Below are positions 29,722-39,407 of a stretch of 64,000 bases of DNA, one piece after another. Both the position numbers and the translations under genes were made by a program. The notes under the pieces were generated by a model that saw only the letters and a program-made list of their open reading frames with translations, made no database searches and was not told the DNA's origin. Source of the stretch: Actinomycetota bacterium (GTDB taxonomy: Bacteria > Actinomycetota > Actinomycetes > Nanopelagicales > Nanopelagicaceae); the NCBI GenBank assembly GCA_947449535.1, contig CANFRP010000001.1, positions 59,183-123,182 on the forward strand, given 5' to 3'. Position 1 is the stretch's first letter. Every line of letters begins with the position of its first letter.

Positions 29722-29747
29722 AAGTAATTTAATGAAGGAAATTACTT
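29722..29747 (-). terminator. AT-rich hairpin after ftsQ
   Basis: On the minus strand AAGTAATTT and AAATTACTT form a 9-bp perfect stem with an 8-base loop, overlapping the ftsQ stop codon and followed by further T residues. It looks like a weak intrinsic terminator that would attenuate readthrough from ftsQ into ftsZ. Confidence 0.4.
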
Positions 29748-30459
29748 ACCGAATCGTTGGCGAGATGGGATTTGAAAGATCAATTAACTTTACATCTTTA
29801 TTTTCTGGCAGTGCTAGAAGTGCCCGTAAAACCTTTACTTTGAGAGCTAAATCAGAAGAGCTTCCCCAATTGATGGAGATATCGCTTCCCGAGATGCCAC
29901 TCTTCAAAACAATATGGTCCGGGGAGTAAATGGTGAGCCCATGGAAAGAGTCGATGAGATCTGAGGGTAGAGCGGCTATAAATTCGGCAGCGCTATGGCG
30001 ATAAGTGAGGTCATCCTGCATCAATACCACCGGTGGAAGTGTGGGTAATTCAACTGGTGAATGAAACACCACTCCGTTCTTATCGAAGTAGGCAGTTCCT
30101 CCGGTGGGTGTAAGGAAACTCGCTAGCGCTCTGCGCTCACTAATTTTGATAGAGAGCCTTCCGGATAACCAATTGCGAGAGATCTCTTCGCTCTCTATCC
30201 AATCCACACCATGTAAAACATTTCCAATTCCTTTAACATCCACTCGAGCCATTCTCTGGCCAAGTGCAACATTAATTCCCCCCGAATTGAGGGCCTGGTT
30301 AATTTCGGCAATATGAGTGGAGCCCGTGATGGAGACGACTTTTACTTGAAATATATTTGACCAACCCAGCCCATATGCCACTGCGCCAATGAGAAGCACC
30401 GAAATTGTCGCGATCAGGGTGCGGCGTAATTTTTGTCGACGAGTCAGGTGGTGCTTCAA
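29746..30459 (-). CDS. ftsQ: Cell division protein FtsQ/DivIB
   Basis: Bitopic divisome protein. The 237-residue product has a basic N-terminus (HLTRRQKLRR), one membrane span (about 14-32), a POTRA domain starting at VKVVSITGSTHIAEI and the FtsQ domain (WIESEEISRNWLSGRLSIKISERRALA). It overlaps murC by 4 bases. The sequence is divergent, as is normal for FtsQ, and its position between murC and ftsZ is decisive. Confidence 0.93.
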   Translation of the reverse strand: MKHHLTRRQKLRRTLIATISVLLIGAVAYGLGWSNIFQVKVVSITGSTHIAEINQALNSGGINVALGQRMARVDVKGIGNVLHGVDWIESEEISRNWLSGRLSIKISERRALASFLTPTGGTAYFDKNGVVFHSPVELPTLPPVVLMQDDLTYRHSAAEFIAALPSDLIDSFHGLTIYSPDHIVLKSGISGSDISINWGSSSDLALKVKVLRALLALPENKDVKLIDLSNPISPTIR

Positions 30460-31847
30460 CGATCTCTCTCTTCAAGTGATTCGATAATCACTGGAGCAAG
30501 TGAATTCACATCTCCTGCACCGAGCGTGAGAATGAGATCACCCGGCTTGGCTTCGGCAACCACCCGGTTAACAATTTCAATCATCGAAGGTTCGAAGTGG
30601 GCTTTTGCGGGATTCATAGATTTTGTGATCATCAGTGAGGAGATACCAGGAATGGGCGCCTCACTGGCTGGATAAATTTCTAAGAGATAGACCTGATCTG
30701 CTAAATCAAGGGCAGTTGCAAAATCCTTAGCGAAAACTTGAGTACGGGAATAGCGATGAGGCTGGAATATTGCGATGACTCGTCCATCGCCCACATATCT
30801 GCGAGCCGTAGCTAAGGTGACGGCCACTTCAGTTGGGTGATGCCCATAATCATCAACGACGCGCACTCCCCCAACCGCACCCTTAAGTTCAAAGCGACGA
30901 CGCGCGCCGGAGAAACTCGTCAGGCCTTCGAGTAATTCAAGGATTGGCGCACCAAGTTCAGCTCCGGTTGCCAGGGCAGCAACCGCGTTGAAGAGATTGT
31001 GTTCGCCAGGAATAGTCAGGTGCAATTCACCAACGGTTCGACCCGAATGTGTAATTCTTGCTCGTCCCTCATTTGGCGATAAGGAGAGGTGAGAAATAAC
31101 GTAATCTGCCTGCTCGTGTGTGCCGTAAGTAATTACTGAAATATCGCTCCGAGGATTGGCAGCTAATAGTTCTAAAACTCCAGGACTATCAATACAGGCA
31201 ACCAGGAAACCGCCCGACTGAATCGAGGCAAGGAAATCGGCGAATATTGCTTGAACCGCGGCTATATCCGGAAAGTGATCCACGTGGTCGAGCTCGATAT
31301 TAGTAATGATTGCACCGAGCGGTTTGTATGCCAGAAAAGAGCCATCTGATTCATCTGCCTCGGCAACGAAAATATCGCCAGTTCCCGAATGCGCATTGGT
31401 GCCTGCACTATTAATCATTCCGCCAATAGCAAATGAGGGATCGAGTCCGGCTCGTTGAAGCGCCACGGTCAACATCGAAGTTGTGGTTGTCTTTCCGTGA
31501 GTACCTGCTACTGCAACCGATCGAGATTTCGACATCAAGAGTGCTAGCGCCTCTGCTCGGGCAATGATTACTAAATCGCGATCTCTTGCTTCAAGCAGCT
31601 CTGGATTCGTTGGCGAGATCGCGCTGGAGACAATCACGACATCTGCCCCCGCGAGATTCGCTGGAGAATGTCCTACAAATGCCTGCGCCCCCAGTGCACG
31701 AAGGCCAGCCAGTACTTGTGAATCCTTTGCGTCAGATCCTGAAACCGAGATTCCTTTTGCGAGCATGATGCGCGCAATGCCGGACATCCCGGCGCCACCC
31801 ATTCCAATAAAGTGAATTCTCTTCGACGAGAGATCAGCTAAATTCAT
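30456..31847 (-). CDS. murC: UDP-N-acetylmuramate--L-alanine ligase
   Basis: Adds L-alanine to UDP-MurNAc, the first stem residue of murein. The 463-residue Mur ligase has an N-terminal Rossmann motif (GMGGAGMSGIARIML), the ATP P-loop VAGTHGKTTTTSM, the central-domain segment LDHVDHFPD and the C-terminal DDYGHHPTEV typical of MurC. It overlaps murG and ftsQ by 4 bases each. Confidence 0.97.
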   Translation of the reverse strand: MNLADLSSKRIHFIGMGGAGMSGIARIMLAKGISVSGSDAKDSQVLAGLRALGAQAFVGHSPANLAGADVVIVSSAISPTNPELLEARDRDLVIIARAEALALLMSKSRSVAVAGTHGKTTTTSMLTVALQRAGLDPSFAIGGMINSAGTNAHSGTGDIFVAEADESDGSFLAYKPLGAIITNIELDHVDHFPDIAAVQAIFADFLASIQSGGFLVACIDSPGVLELLAANPRSDISVITYGTHEQADYVISHLSLSPNEGRARITHSGRTVGELHLTIPGEHNLFNAVAALATGAELGAPILELLEGLTSFSGARRRFELKGAVGGVRVVDDYGHHPTEVAVTLATARRYVGDGRVIAIFQPHRYSRTQVFAKDFATALDLADQVYLLEIYPASEAPIPGISSLMITKSMNPAKAHFEPSMIEIVNRVVAEAKPGDLILTLGAGDVNSLAPVIIESLEERDR

Positions 31848-32926
31848 CGAGCACCACCTTGTAGAACCGAGATGGCCAACTCTCCCACAGCAGCTGCGGC
31901 AGAGGCGTGCACAGTGGCATGAGCACTTCCACGAAATTGCACAGCTTTAGTAATGAGTCGTTGCAGATTTATATCTAGCCACTCTGCTGAGAAATCTCGG
32001 TTGAGACAAATTTCGGCGGCGCCACTATCAGTAAGGTCTTTGGCGTTGGCTTCTTGCTCGCCATTGCCGATGGGCAGTGGAATGAGAAGCGCGTATCGCC
32101 CAACGCTTGAAATCTCAGCACAACTCACTGCTCCGCTGCGAGCGATGATTAAGTCAGCTGCAATATATGCATCAGCCATATTTTCAATATATGCCAGGGG
32201 CCGATAGGACTGCGTTGAATGAGGAAGCGGCTCGGACTGTCCGATTGCATGAATTGTCTGAATTTCATTATTACCAGCCAACGTAGCTGCGATGACTGAA
32301 TTTATGGATTTCGCTCCTTGCGATCCGCCAAAGACTAGGACAACGGGCTTGGCAGAGTTAAGGCCAAAACTTGAAATGATTTCATTTCGTTGACTTGCTC
32401 GTGATTGAACTTCTGAAATTGATTCCCGAAGTGGCATACCGGTCAGAATTGCATTGCGCCAGACTCCCCCCTCGCTGCGCGAAGTATCAAAGGCAATAGC
32501 CACGCTACGAGCAAATCGCGCGCCTAACTTGTTAGCCCATCCTGGGATGGCATTTGCTTCGTGGATAACAATCGGAGTTCGAGAGATGCGGGCAGCAACA
32601 TATGCACTCGCACTGACATAACCGCCAAATCCGATCAATACATCTGCGCCACGTAGGGCGCGAAGTGCTTGCATAATGGAAATTGCAAAGGCGAAAGGAA
32701 AGGTAAGCGCGGCGACGCCCACTTTGCGCGGCAATGCTGCTTTACGAATTGTGCGAAGGGTAAAACCTGCGGCCGGAACCAAGCGGGATTCCAGGCCAGA
32801 TGTAGTTCCCATAAATTCGCAGGTAATAGATGGATCGTGAGCGATCAACCAGCGTCCAACAGCCAAAGCGGGCTCCACATGACCGGCAGTTCCGCCGCCT
32901 ACCAGGAGAACTTTCTTAGTGCTCAT
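31844..32926 (-). CDS. murG: UDP-GlcNAc:lipid I transferase MurG
   Basis: Transfers GlcNAc to lipid I to form lipid II on the inner membrane face. The 360-residue GT-B enzyme has GGGTAGHVEPALAV at the N-terminus, GFGGYVSA, VFGGSQGAKSIN in the second domain, and the nucleotide-sugar site RSGAVSCAEI followed by PLPIGNGEQEANA. Its ends overlap ftsW and murC by 4 bases. Confidence 0.97.
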   Translation of the reverse strand: MSTKKVLLVGGGTAGHVEPALAVGRWLIAHDPSITCEFMGTTSGLESRLVPAAGFTLRTIRKAALPRKVGVAALTFPFAFAISIMQALRALRGADVLIGFGGYVSASAYVAARISRTPIVIHEANAIPGWANKLGARFARSVAIAFDTSRSEGGVWRNAILTGMPLRESISEVQSRASQRNEIISSFGLNSAKPVVLVFGGSQGAKSINSVIAATLAGNNEIQTIHAIGQSEPLPHSTQSYRPLAYIENMADAYIAADLIIARSGAVSCAEISSVGRYALLIPLPIGNGEQEANAKDLTDSGAAEICLNRDFSAEWLDINLQRLITKAVQFRGSAHATVHASAAAAVGELAISVLQGGAR

Positions 32927-34116
32927 GAGGTTACTTTACGTCGACGAGCAATTGCTTCTTGGACTCCAGGCTCGCGTCGGCAGACATTGAGCACAAATGC
33001 CACAGCAATAAAGTTGGCAACCAGGGATGAACCACCGTAGGAGATGAAGGGCAGCGTGACGCCGATAACTGGGAAGATTCCGACATTAGTACCAAGATTG
33101 ATCAGGACTTGTAATACAAACCAACATCCAACTCCAGCAACTGCATATTTTGAGAAGGAATCCTTAGTGGTGATAGAGATTCGAAAAATCGCAAAAATAA
33201 GAATTGCAAAAAGTATGACGACGGTCAGGGTTCCGAGCAATCCAGTTTCTTCTCCAATTACCGAGTAAATAAAGTCGGTATGGGCTTCCGAGAGATTCGC
33301 CCATTTTTGTTTACTTGCGCCTAGTCCTACCCCAAAAAGTCCGCCACTAGCTAGCGCCATCTGACTATGCGCTGGTTGCCATCCGGCGAGCTTATAAATT
33401 GCAGGATTGAAGGGATCCAAAATTGCAGCAAAGCGGTGCATTCGATATGGCTGCATCACAATAAAGCCGATCAAAAGAATAATTCCACCTAATGCGAGGG
33501 AGAGCATATGACTTCCCTTTGTTCCAGAAAGATAAACCATACAAAAAGCAATGCCACCAACAATGAGCGCAGTGCCGAGATCTTTCCCGATCATGATCAG
33601 AATAAGAAAAATTGCTGGAGCAGCGGCGAGCCTGGCTATTCCGTTACTGTCGTAGCCTTTATTTAGCGCATCTGCGTGGCGACGCAATTGCATGGCACAC
33701 CATAAAATAAGTCCCATCTTGGCGAATTCGCTGGGCTGGAAGGTCAATACACCAGCACCAATCCAGTTGGAGTTTCCGTTGACGCTATGGCCAACACCAG
33801 GAATTAGTGGGAGTACTAAAGCAACCGAGCATGCGAGGAGCGAAAGTTTTGCGCATCCCTCCCAAAGCTCCATCTTCATTCGTGATCCAATGATTACGAC
33901 GAAGAGTGAGACTACAAAGAAAAGTGCCTGTTTGAGAAAGAGTGAGTAACTAGATCCGCTATTCTCTAGTGAATGTACTGATGAAGCCGATAAGACCATG
34001 AGTAGTCCGAAGCCCGATAAAGCGGTCACAGTTCCTATTACTAAGTAATACGGAGCGCTGGGATTGGCAAGGAAATGCGCATATTGTGTGGAACGCGTCC
34101 GAAAATTTCGCTTCAC
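32923..34116 (-). CDS. ftsW: SEDS-family peptidoglycan glycosyltransferase FtsW
   Basis: Lipid II polymerase of the septum, working with FtsI. The GTG at 34116 overlaps the murD stop as GTGA and gives 397 residues with about ten membrane spans. A longer frame continues into murD but is not supported. SEDS marks include the GKDLGTALIVGG segment, the AHTDFIYSVIGEETG loop with the conserved acidic residues and the C-terminal PFISYGGSSLVAN. It keeps the order murD-ftsW-murG. Confidence 0.95.
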   Translation of the reverse strand: MKRNFRTRSTQYAHFLANPSAPYYLVIGTVTALSGFGLLMVLSASSVHSLENSGSSYSLFLKQALFFVVSLFVVIIGSRMKMELWEGCAKLSLLACSVALVLPLIPGVGHSVNGNSNWIGAGVLTFQPSEFAKMGLILWCAMQLRRHADALNKGYDSNGIARLAAAPAIFLILIMIGKDLGTALIVGGIAFCMVYLSGTKGSHMLSLALGGIILLIGFIVMQPYRMHRFAAILDPFNPAIYKLAGWQPAHSQMALASGGLFGVGLGASKQKWANLSEAHTDFIYSVIGEETGLLGTLTVVILFAILIFAIFRISITTKDSFSKYAVAGVGCWFVLQVLINLGTNVGIFPVIGVTLPFISYGGSSLVANFIAVAFVLNVCRREPGVQEAIARRRKVTS

Positions 34117-35456
34117 TCCCCCAGCGCCTTTCTGACACTGGCAGAAAAGGCATCGCCACGATGAGCATAAGACGTGAATTGATCCATCGAAGCACACGCT
34201 GGGGCTAAGAGCACAACGTCACCTTCGACTGCTAAGTCGGCGGCCTTAGCGACCACATCGTCCATCAGTTCTTCGGCTGACCCAGTTTTATTAATTGTGA
34301 AATAGGGAGTTGTCGGCGAGTACTTGTCGAGCGCATCTGCGATGAGCGCTCGATCTTGGCCAATGAGTATTACCGCTTTCAAGCGATCTGCACAGCGCGC
34401 AATGAGTTCATCCATCTGCGCACCTTTGGCTAAGCCGCCCGCAATCCAAATAACATCAAAGTGAGAGAGCAGGGATGCTTGGGCTGCATGAGGATTAGTT
34501 GCCTTCGAATCATCTACCCAAGTAATTCCAGCTTTCGTTGCAACGAGCTCCATTCGGTGATGATCGGGCTTAAAAGCAGCCAAACCATTCTTAATCTCTT
34601 CGTGAGAAATTCCTACCGCTAAAGCGATTCCTGCAGCTGCCATGGCGTTCAACGCATTGTGGGGCACTGTTGGCTGAATATCAGATAACTCTGCGAAAAC
34701 TTCGGCTGCATCGGCCGGCGAGAAGGCGCGATCGACGAGGAAATTTTCAACGAGACCAATTTCCCCTGGCTGCGGTGTATCTAATCCGAAGAAGATTTTC
34801 TTCCCATTCCATGATGAAGCGCGGAGCGCGACTTCCGGGTCAGTGAGGTTGAGAATTCCCAGATCGCTGTGCGTCAACAACTTCATTTTTGCTTGGGCAT
34901 ATTCATCGAATGATCCATGCCAATCAATATGATCCTGGGCAATATTGAGTATGGCCGATGCGGCAAATTCAGCCTCACTACTCCACTCAATTTGGAAGGA
35001 AGAGAGTTCAATCGCCAAAACATCGAAATTCTCATCTCCCGAGAGCGCGTCGATGACCGTAGTCCCCACATTTCCGCAGGCAACTCCACGAATATGTGAT
35101 TGAGCAAAAATCGACTCCACCATCTGCACGGTCGTTGTCTTACCGTTTGTTCCAGTGACGGCTACCCATCGTTGCATCGGTGCAATTTCATTCTTCACGC
35201 GCCAGGCAAAATCTATTTCACTCATCAGTGGGATTTTCCGGGCCACCAGATCTTCTATATATGAGTGATCTTTGCGCCAGCCAGGCGACACTATTGCTCG
35301 ATCAAAGGTGCCACTCAGTAACGGGTCGACTGCGCCATCGTCGAAAATAGCGTGAGTGACCTTAATAGAGGTGAGATAGCGAGACAGTGATTTCCCGGTA
35401 ACTCCTCCCCCGACGAGGAGAACATTTTCACGTCGAAGCTGCTCGTGAAAACTCAT
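34113..35456 (-). CDS. murD: UDP-N-acetylmuramoylalanine--D-glutamate ligase
   Basis: Adds D-glutamate to UDP-MurNAc-L-Ala. With the ATG at 35456, which overlaps the mraY stop as ATGA, the protein has 447 residues. It contains VLLVGGGVTGKSLS at the N-terminus, the P-loop VTGTNGKTTTVQM, the DHIDWHGSFDEY segment and the C-terminal WVDDSKATNPHA typical of MurD. A 34-residue upstream extension lies inside mraY and is rejected. Confidence 0.96.
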   Translation of the reverse strand: MSFHEQLRRENVLLVGGGVTGKSLSRYLTSIKVTHAIFDDGAVDPLLSGTFDRAIVSPGWRKDHSYIEDLVARKIPLMSEIDFAWRVKNEIAPMQRWVAVTGTNGKTTTVQMVESIFAQSHIRGVACGNVGTTVIDALSGDENFDVLAIELSSFQIEWSSEAEFAASAILNIAQDHIDWHGSFDEYAQAKMKLLTHSDLGILNLTDPEVALRASSWNGKKIFFGLDTPQPGEIGLVENFLVDRAFSPADAAEVFAELSDIQPTVPHNALNAMAAAGIALAVGISHEEIKNGLAAFKPDHHRMELVATKAGITWVDDSKATNPHAAQASLLSHFDVIWIAGGLAKGAQMDELIARCADRLKAVILIGQDRALIADALDKYSPTTPYFTINKTGSAEELMDDVVAKAADLAVEGDVVLLAPACASMDQFTSYAHRGDAFSASVRKALGE

Positions 35457-36517
35457 TTCCCAAAGACGACCCATTGGCCGTAAAACAATCCCAGCCCAGC
35501 AGCCACGCTCATGCCGGCGATAATCCAGAAGCGAATCACAATTGTCACTTCTCCCCAACCCATGAGTTCAAAGTGGTGTTGGAGTGGCGCCATTTTAAAT
35601 ACGCGCTTTCCGCCAGAGAGTTTGAAGTACACAGTTTGAATAATCACGGAAAGCGTGATGATTACGAAGAGTCCGCCGAGAACTGCCAACAACATCTGGG
35701 TCCGAAGAGTGATAGCAATGCCTGCAATTGCGCCACCTAAAGCAAGTGAGCCCACATCACCCATAAATATTTTAGCGGGCGAGGCGTTCCACCAGAGAAA
35801 ACCGGCGCATGCTCCTGCAAAGGCAGAGGCAAGTAGTGCCACATCTAGTGGACTTGGAACGGAATAACATTGCGCTGATAAGTGCGCCGAGCAACGCTGA
35901 TTAAATTCCCATACACCAATCAAAATAAATGCAAGGAAAGTCATGATTGCGGCTCCGGTGGCTAGACCATCGAGCCCATCGGTCAGATTGACTCCATTAC
36001 TTGTTCCCAGAACTAGAAAAACAACCCAGATGATGACGGCCACCACGCCTAATTTGAGCGAAGTATCTCTCACCGTCGAGAGATGAAATGAAATGGGTGT
36101 TGCACCATTCTTATCAGTGATGTGCAGTCCCACATATGCAAATATTCCGGCGACAATCGCCTGGCCCAAAAGTTTCTGTTTTGCTTTTAATCCTAATGAT
36201 TGCTGGCGTGAGAGCTTGAGCCAATCATCGAGAAATCCCACTGCTCCCAGTCCAAGAACTAATCCCAACACTAAGAGCGCTGAAGGGCTCATCTTTTCGC
36301 CAGTCACCGCATGACTAATGAAATATGCCATTGCAGTTGCAAGAATCAGAACGATTCCACCCATGGTCGGTGTTCCGCGCTTTACATGGTGAGATTGCGG
36401 GCCATCATCGCGAATCATCTGTCCATAACCGCGGGCCGCTAAAGTTCGAATGAAAGATGGCGTCAAGAGGACGCTAAATAGAGTCGCTAGTGCTCCTGCG
36501 AAGAGAATGCCCTTCAT
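35453..36517 (-). CDS. mraY: Phospho-MurNAc-pentapeptide transferase MraY
   Basis: Makes lipid I by moving phospho-MurNAc-pentapeptide to undecaprenyl phosphate. The ATG at 36517 overlaps the murF stop as ATGA and gives 354 residues with about ten helices. Family marks are RGTPTMGGI, NLTDGLDGLA, the catalytic FMGDVGSLALGG and MAPLQHHFELMGW. It keeps the conserved murF-mraY-murD order. Confidence 0.96.
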   Translation of the reverse strand: MKGILFAGALATLFSVLLTPSFIRTLAARGYGQMIRDDGPQSHHVKRGTPTMGGIVLILATAMAYFISHAVTGEKMSPSALLVLGLVLGLGAVGFLDDWLKLSRQQSLGLKAKQKLLGQAIVAGIFAYVGLHITDKNGATPISFHLSTVRDTSLKLGVVAVIIWVVFLVLGTSNGVNLTDGLDGLATGAAIMTFLAFILIGVWEFNQRCSAHLSAQCYSVPSPLDVALLASAFAGACAGFLWWNASPAKIFMGDVGSLALGGAIAGIAITLRTQMLLAVLGGLFVIITLSVIIQTVYFKLSGGKRVFKMAPLQHHFELMGWGEVTIVIRFWIIAGMSVAAGLGLFYGQWVVFGK

Positions 36518-37926
36518 TCTGCTTGACCTACTCTCCAAGTTGAGAGGATTCCCTCAGCTAAAAGTTCAAAGTTCTCGGCGCGCGATGCTTTCACCAGAAC
36601 AACATCACCGGGAGAAAAATGTCTCACTAAAGAGAGAGCGTCATCTCGCGTAGCAAAGCTATGCATAACTGTCTCATCTCCATTTTCTAGATCTCCATTT
36701 TCTAAATCTCCAACGTCCGAGCTCTCCAGGTACAAATCTGTGCCGACGCTCACGAGGTTATCAATGCCTATTTCACGTGCAAGTTTGCCAATCTCAGCAT
36801 GATCTTCGGCCGTTGACTCGCCGAGTTCGTGCATCTTCCCCAAGAAAGCCCAGGTCACTCCCCCGCGCTCTTGGGCAAGGAGCGCCAAGGTACGTAGCGC
36901 CGCCGCAGTACTTTCCGGATTCGCGTTATAGGAATCATTGATCAGAAGCAGGCCATTCACATCATGCATCTCCATGCGCCATTTGCTCGCAGCTTCAGCG
37001 GTCGAGAGCGCTGCAGCAATTGTGTCAATGGGAATATCGAGCGCAGTGGCAACTGCTGCCGCTCCCAAAGCATTAGGTAATTGATGTGCACCCACTATCT
37101 GAAGACTTACTGCGGTGCGCCCGTGTGAAGTTACTAAATCAAAGTGTGCCCGACCTTCACGATATTCCAAGTCGGCAGCGCGAACATTGCAATCATGCGA
37201 TTCGCCAAAAGTTATCACCGGGAAAGCTAATCCATCAGCCATACGAGGGGTGTACGGATCATACGTTCCCAGGATTGCTGTGGCGCCATCAGGTAAGGAT
37301 GAGATCATCTCTGCTTTGGCTTCCGCAATATTTTCCCGGGATCCAAATTCACCCACGTGGGCACTACCAACAACGAGAACCATTCCCACATTGGGTTCAG
37401 CAATTTCAACGAGATGGGCGATATCTCCCACATGACGTGCTCCCATTTCAAGAATGCAATAGCGCGTGCTCGGAGTGCAACGAAGAAGAGTAAGTGGAAC
37501 TCCGATCTCATTATTGAGTGAGCCTTCCGGAGCCACTGTCTGGCCCTCAATTTCTAAGATATGTCGCAGCAAATCCTTAGTTGTGGTCTTTCCTTGCGAC
37601 CCAGTGATACCAATGACTTTTAGGTTGGAGAGTCGCTTGCGCAATTCGTGAGCCAGAAGTGAGAGCGCCTTGGTCACATCTCCGACGATGATTGAAGGTG
37701 CTTCGACAGCTTGTGAGACAAGTGCAAATGGCGCGCCTGCGCTAATTGCCGCAGATACATAGTCATGCCCATCAACGCTTTCGCCTTTGTATGCAGCAAA
37801 AAATGTCTTGTTAGATACAAGCCGGGAATCAATGACCGGATATTGATCGATTATTAATTCATCAGCGAGCTGGTGAATCTGGCCATGAACAATTTTTGCT
37901 ATCTCGGAGATAGTGAGTGCGATCAT
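36514..37926 (-). CDS. murF: UDP-MurNAc-tripeptide--D-Ala-D-Ala ligase
   Basis: Adds D-Ala-D-Ala to complete the stem pentapeptide. The 470-residue Mur ligase has the P-loop ITGSQGKTTTKDLL, a MurF-type segment RYCILEMGARHVGDIAHL and the C-terminal NDSYNANPES. An in-frame tandem duplication of 15 bases (36676-36705) repeats the residues DLENG near the C-terminus, in a surface-like acidic stretch outside the catalytic motifs. It overlaps murE and mraY by 4 bases. D-Ala-D-Ala ligase (ddl) is not in the window. Confidence 0.96.
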   Translation of the reverse strand: MIALTISEIAKIVHGQIHQLADELIIDQYPVIDSRLVSNKTFFAAYKGESVDGHDYVSAAISAGAPFALVSQAVEAPSIIVGDVTKALSLLAHELRKRLSNLKVIGITGSQGKTTTKDLLRHILEIEGQTVAPEGSLNNEIGVPLTLLRCTPSTRYCILEMGARHVGDIAHLVEIAEPNVGMVLVVGSAHVGEFGSRENIAEAKAEMISSLPDGATAILGTYDPYTPRMADGLAFPVITFGESHDCNVRAADLEYREGRAHFDLVTSHGRTAVSLQIVGAHQLPNALGAAAVATALDIPIDTIAAALSTAEAASKWRMEMHDVNGLLLINDSYNANPESTAAALRTLALLAQERGGVTWAFLGKMHELGESTAEDHAEIGKLAREIGIDNLVSVGTDLYLESSDVGDLENGDLENGDETVMHSFATRDDALSLVRHFSPGDVVLVKASRAENFELLAEGILSTWRVGQAE

Positions 37927-39407
37927 TTCTTCATCTCAATCGCTTGTGCCAGTTCATGTCGATCATCGAAGGGATACTTAACGTCCTTGATTTCTTGCCC
38001 TAATTCATGGCCTTTGCCAAGAACAATGACGCAATCGCCTTCGGCTGCGAGATCTATTGCCCGCTTTATTGCAACGCGGCGATCACCTTCGATTATGGAG
38101 GTAGGAGCCAGGGTTAAGCCAGTCACCATCTCGCGAATTATCTCTTCTGGCTCTTCGGAGCGAGGATTATCACTTGTAAATATCGCAATATCGCAACCAT
38201 GCAGTAGGGCTGCTCCCATAATTGGGCGCTTGCTTCGATCACGATCTCCACCGCAACCAAGCACAGCAATCAATTTTCCGCTAAAACTCATGCGAAGTGT
38301 GGCCAGAGTTCGCTCCACAGCATCTGGGGTGTGTGCATAGTCAACTAGCGCAGTGAATTTTTGGCCCAGCAAAACCGATTCCAGGCGACCACGAACGCCA
38401 ACTAATTGGGAGAGGTTTTCCCCCACAAACAGTGGATCAAGCCCAGTTTCGCAGGCAAGTGCTACTGCCATCAACGCATTATCGAGATTGTGTTCTCCAA
38501 TTAGGGGAAGTGTGCCTTCAATGAGAACTCCACCGGTACCACGAATAGCAACGCGATAACCGACGGAAACTTTTTCGACTTCGGTGTAATGCCATTGTGC
38601 CGATGTGTTTTGGCGAGAGAGGGAGATTGCCTCGCCGTGGCACAGCTCCACCAAGCGAGCACCGTAAGGATCATCAATATTAATCAGAGCCGTATCGCAA
38701 TACTCAGCGGTGAAGAGCTTTGCTTTGGCTGCAAAATAGCGCTCCATATCACCATGAAAATCGAGATGGTCTTGAGTGAGGTTTGTGAAAGCCGCGAAAG
38801 CGAAATGGGTGGAGCGCATGCGATGCTGGTGCAAGGCATGACTGCTTACCTCCATCACTGCGTGAGTGACATGTCGTTCAGCCATCGTTGCCAAAATCGA
38901 TTGCACTTCGGGTGCTTCGGGGGTTGTAAAAGTTGCAGCCATTTCATCGCCGGCAATATCAATTCCATTAGTGCCAATCAGGCCGGCTTCGCGGCCCGCC
39001 AAGCTCCATAATTGGTGGAGCAGCGATGAGGTTGTGGTTTTTCCATTTGTTCCGGTGATACCGACAAGGACCATGGCGCGTGACGGTGCGCCATAGAACC
39101 AAGAAGAGAGATCTCCCATAATTGCCCGCGGAGATTCGGTAATCAATGTAGGGAGCGCCTCATTTACGACCGTAGCTCCGTGAGTATCTGTAAGAATTGC
39201 AACAGCTCCTCGTGCAATCACATCATTGAGGAATTCTGCGCCATGCCGCTTGGCTCCTGGTAGCGCAATGAAGAGATCGCCTGGTTGTACCAACGAAGAA
39301 GTCGATGTAACTCCTGAGAATGAAGTGAGGCGCGAGTCGTCGATCCCCAAAAACCGAGCCAGATCGCTCAGCGTTCTACTGGTTTCACTCACTGGTCTGG
39401 TGCTCAT
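37923..39407 (-). CDS. murE: UDP-MurNAc-tripeptide synthetase (meso-diaminopimelate type)
   Basis: Adds the third stem residue. The 494-residue protein has the P-loop GITGTNGKTTTSSLL, the LTQDHLDFHGDMERY segment and, near the C-terminus, DNPRSEEPE. The DNPR motif is the known determinant for meso-diaminopimelate, with lysine-adding enzymes differing there, so the murein is predicted to contain meso-DAP. It overlaps ftsI and murF by 4 bases. Confidence 0.96.
   Translation of the reverse strand: MSTRPVSETSRTLSDLARFLGIDDSRLTSFSGVTSTSSLVQPGDLFIALPGAKRHGAEFLNDVIARGAVAILTDTHGATVVNEALPTLITESPRAIMGDLSSWFYGAPSRAMVLVGITGTNGKTTTSSLLHQLWSLAGREAGLIGTNGIDIAGDEMAATFTTPEAPEVQSILATMAERHVTHAVMEVSSHALHQHRMRSTHFAFAAFTNLTQDHLDFHGDMERYFAAKAKLFTAEYCDTALINIDDPYGARLVELCHGEAISLSRQNTSAQWHYTEVEKVSVGYRVAIRGTGGVLIEGTLPLIGEHNLDNALMAVALACETGLDPLFVGENLSQLVGVRGRLESVLLGQKFTALVDYAHTPDAVERTLATLRMSFSGKLIAVLGCGGDRDRSKRPIMGAALLHGCDIAIFTSDNPRSEEPEEIIREMVTGLTLAPTSIIEGDRRVAIKRAIDLAAEGDCVIVLGKGHELGQEIKDVKYPFDDRHELAQAIEMKK

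Noticed and set aside
34117..34197. Longer N-terminus for FtsW extending into murD
   Set aside because: The extra residues are cysteine-rich and unlike FtsW, while the GTG at 34116 overlaps the murD stop by 4 bases like the neighbouring genes.
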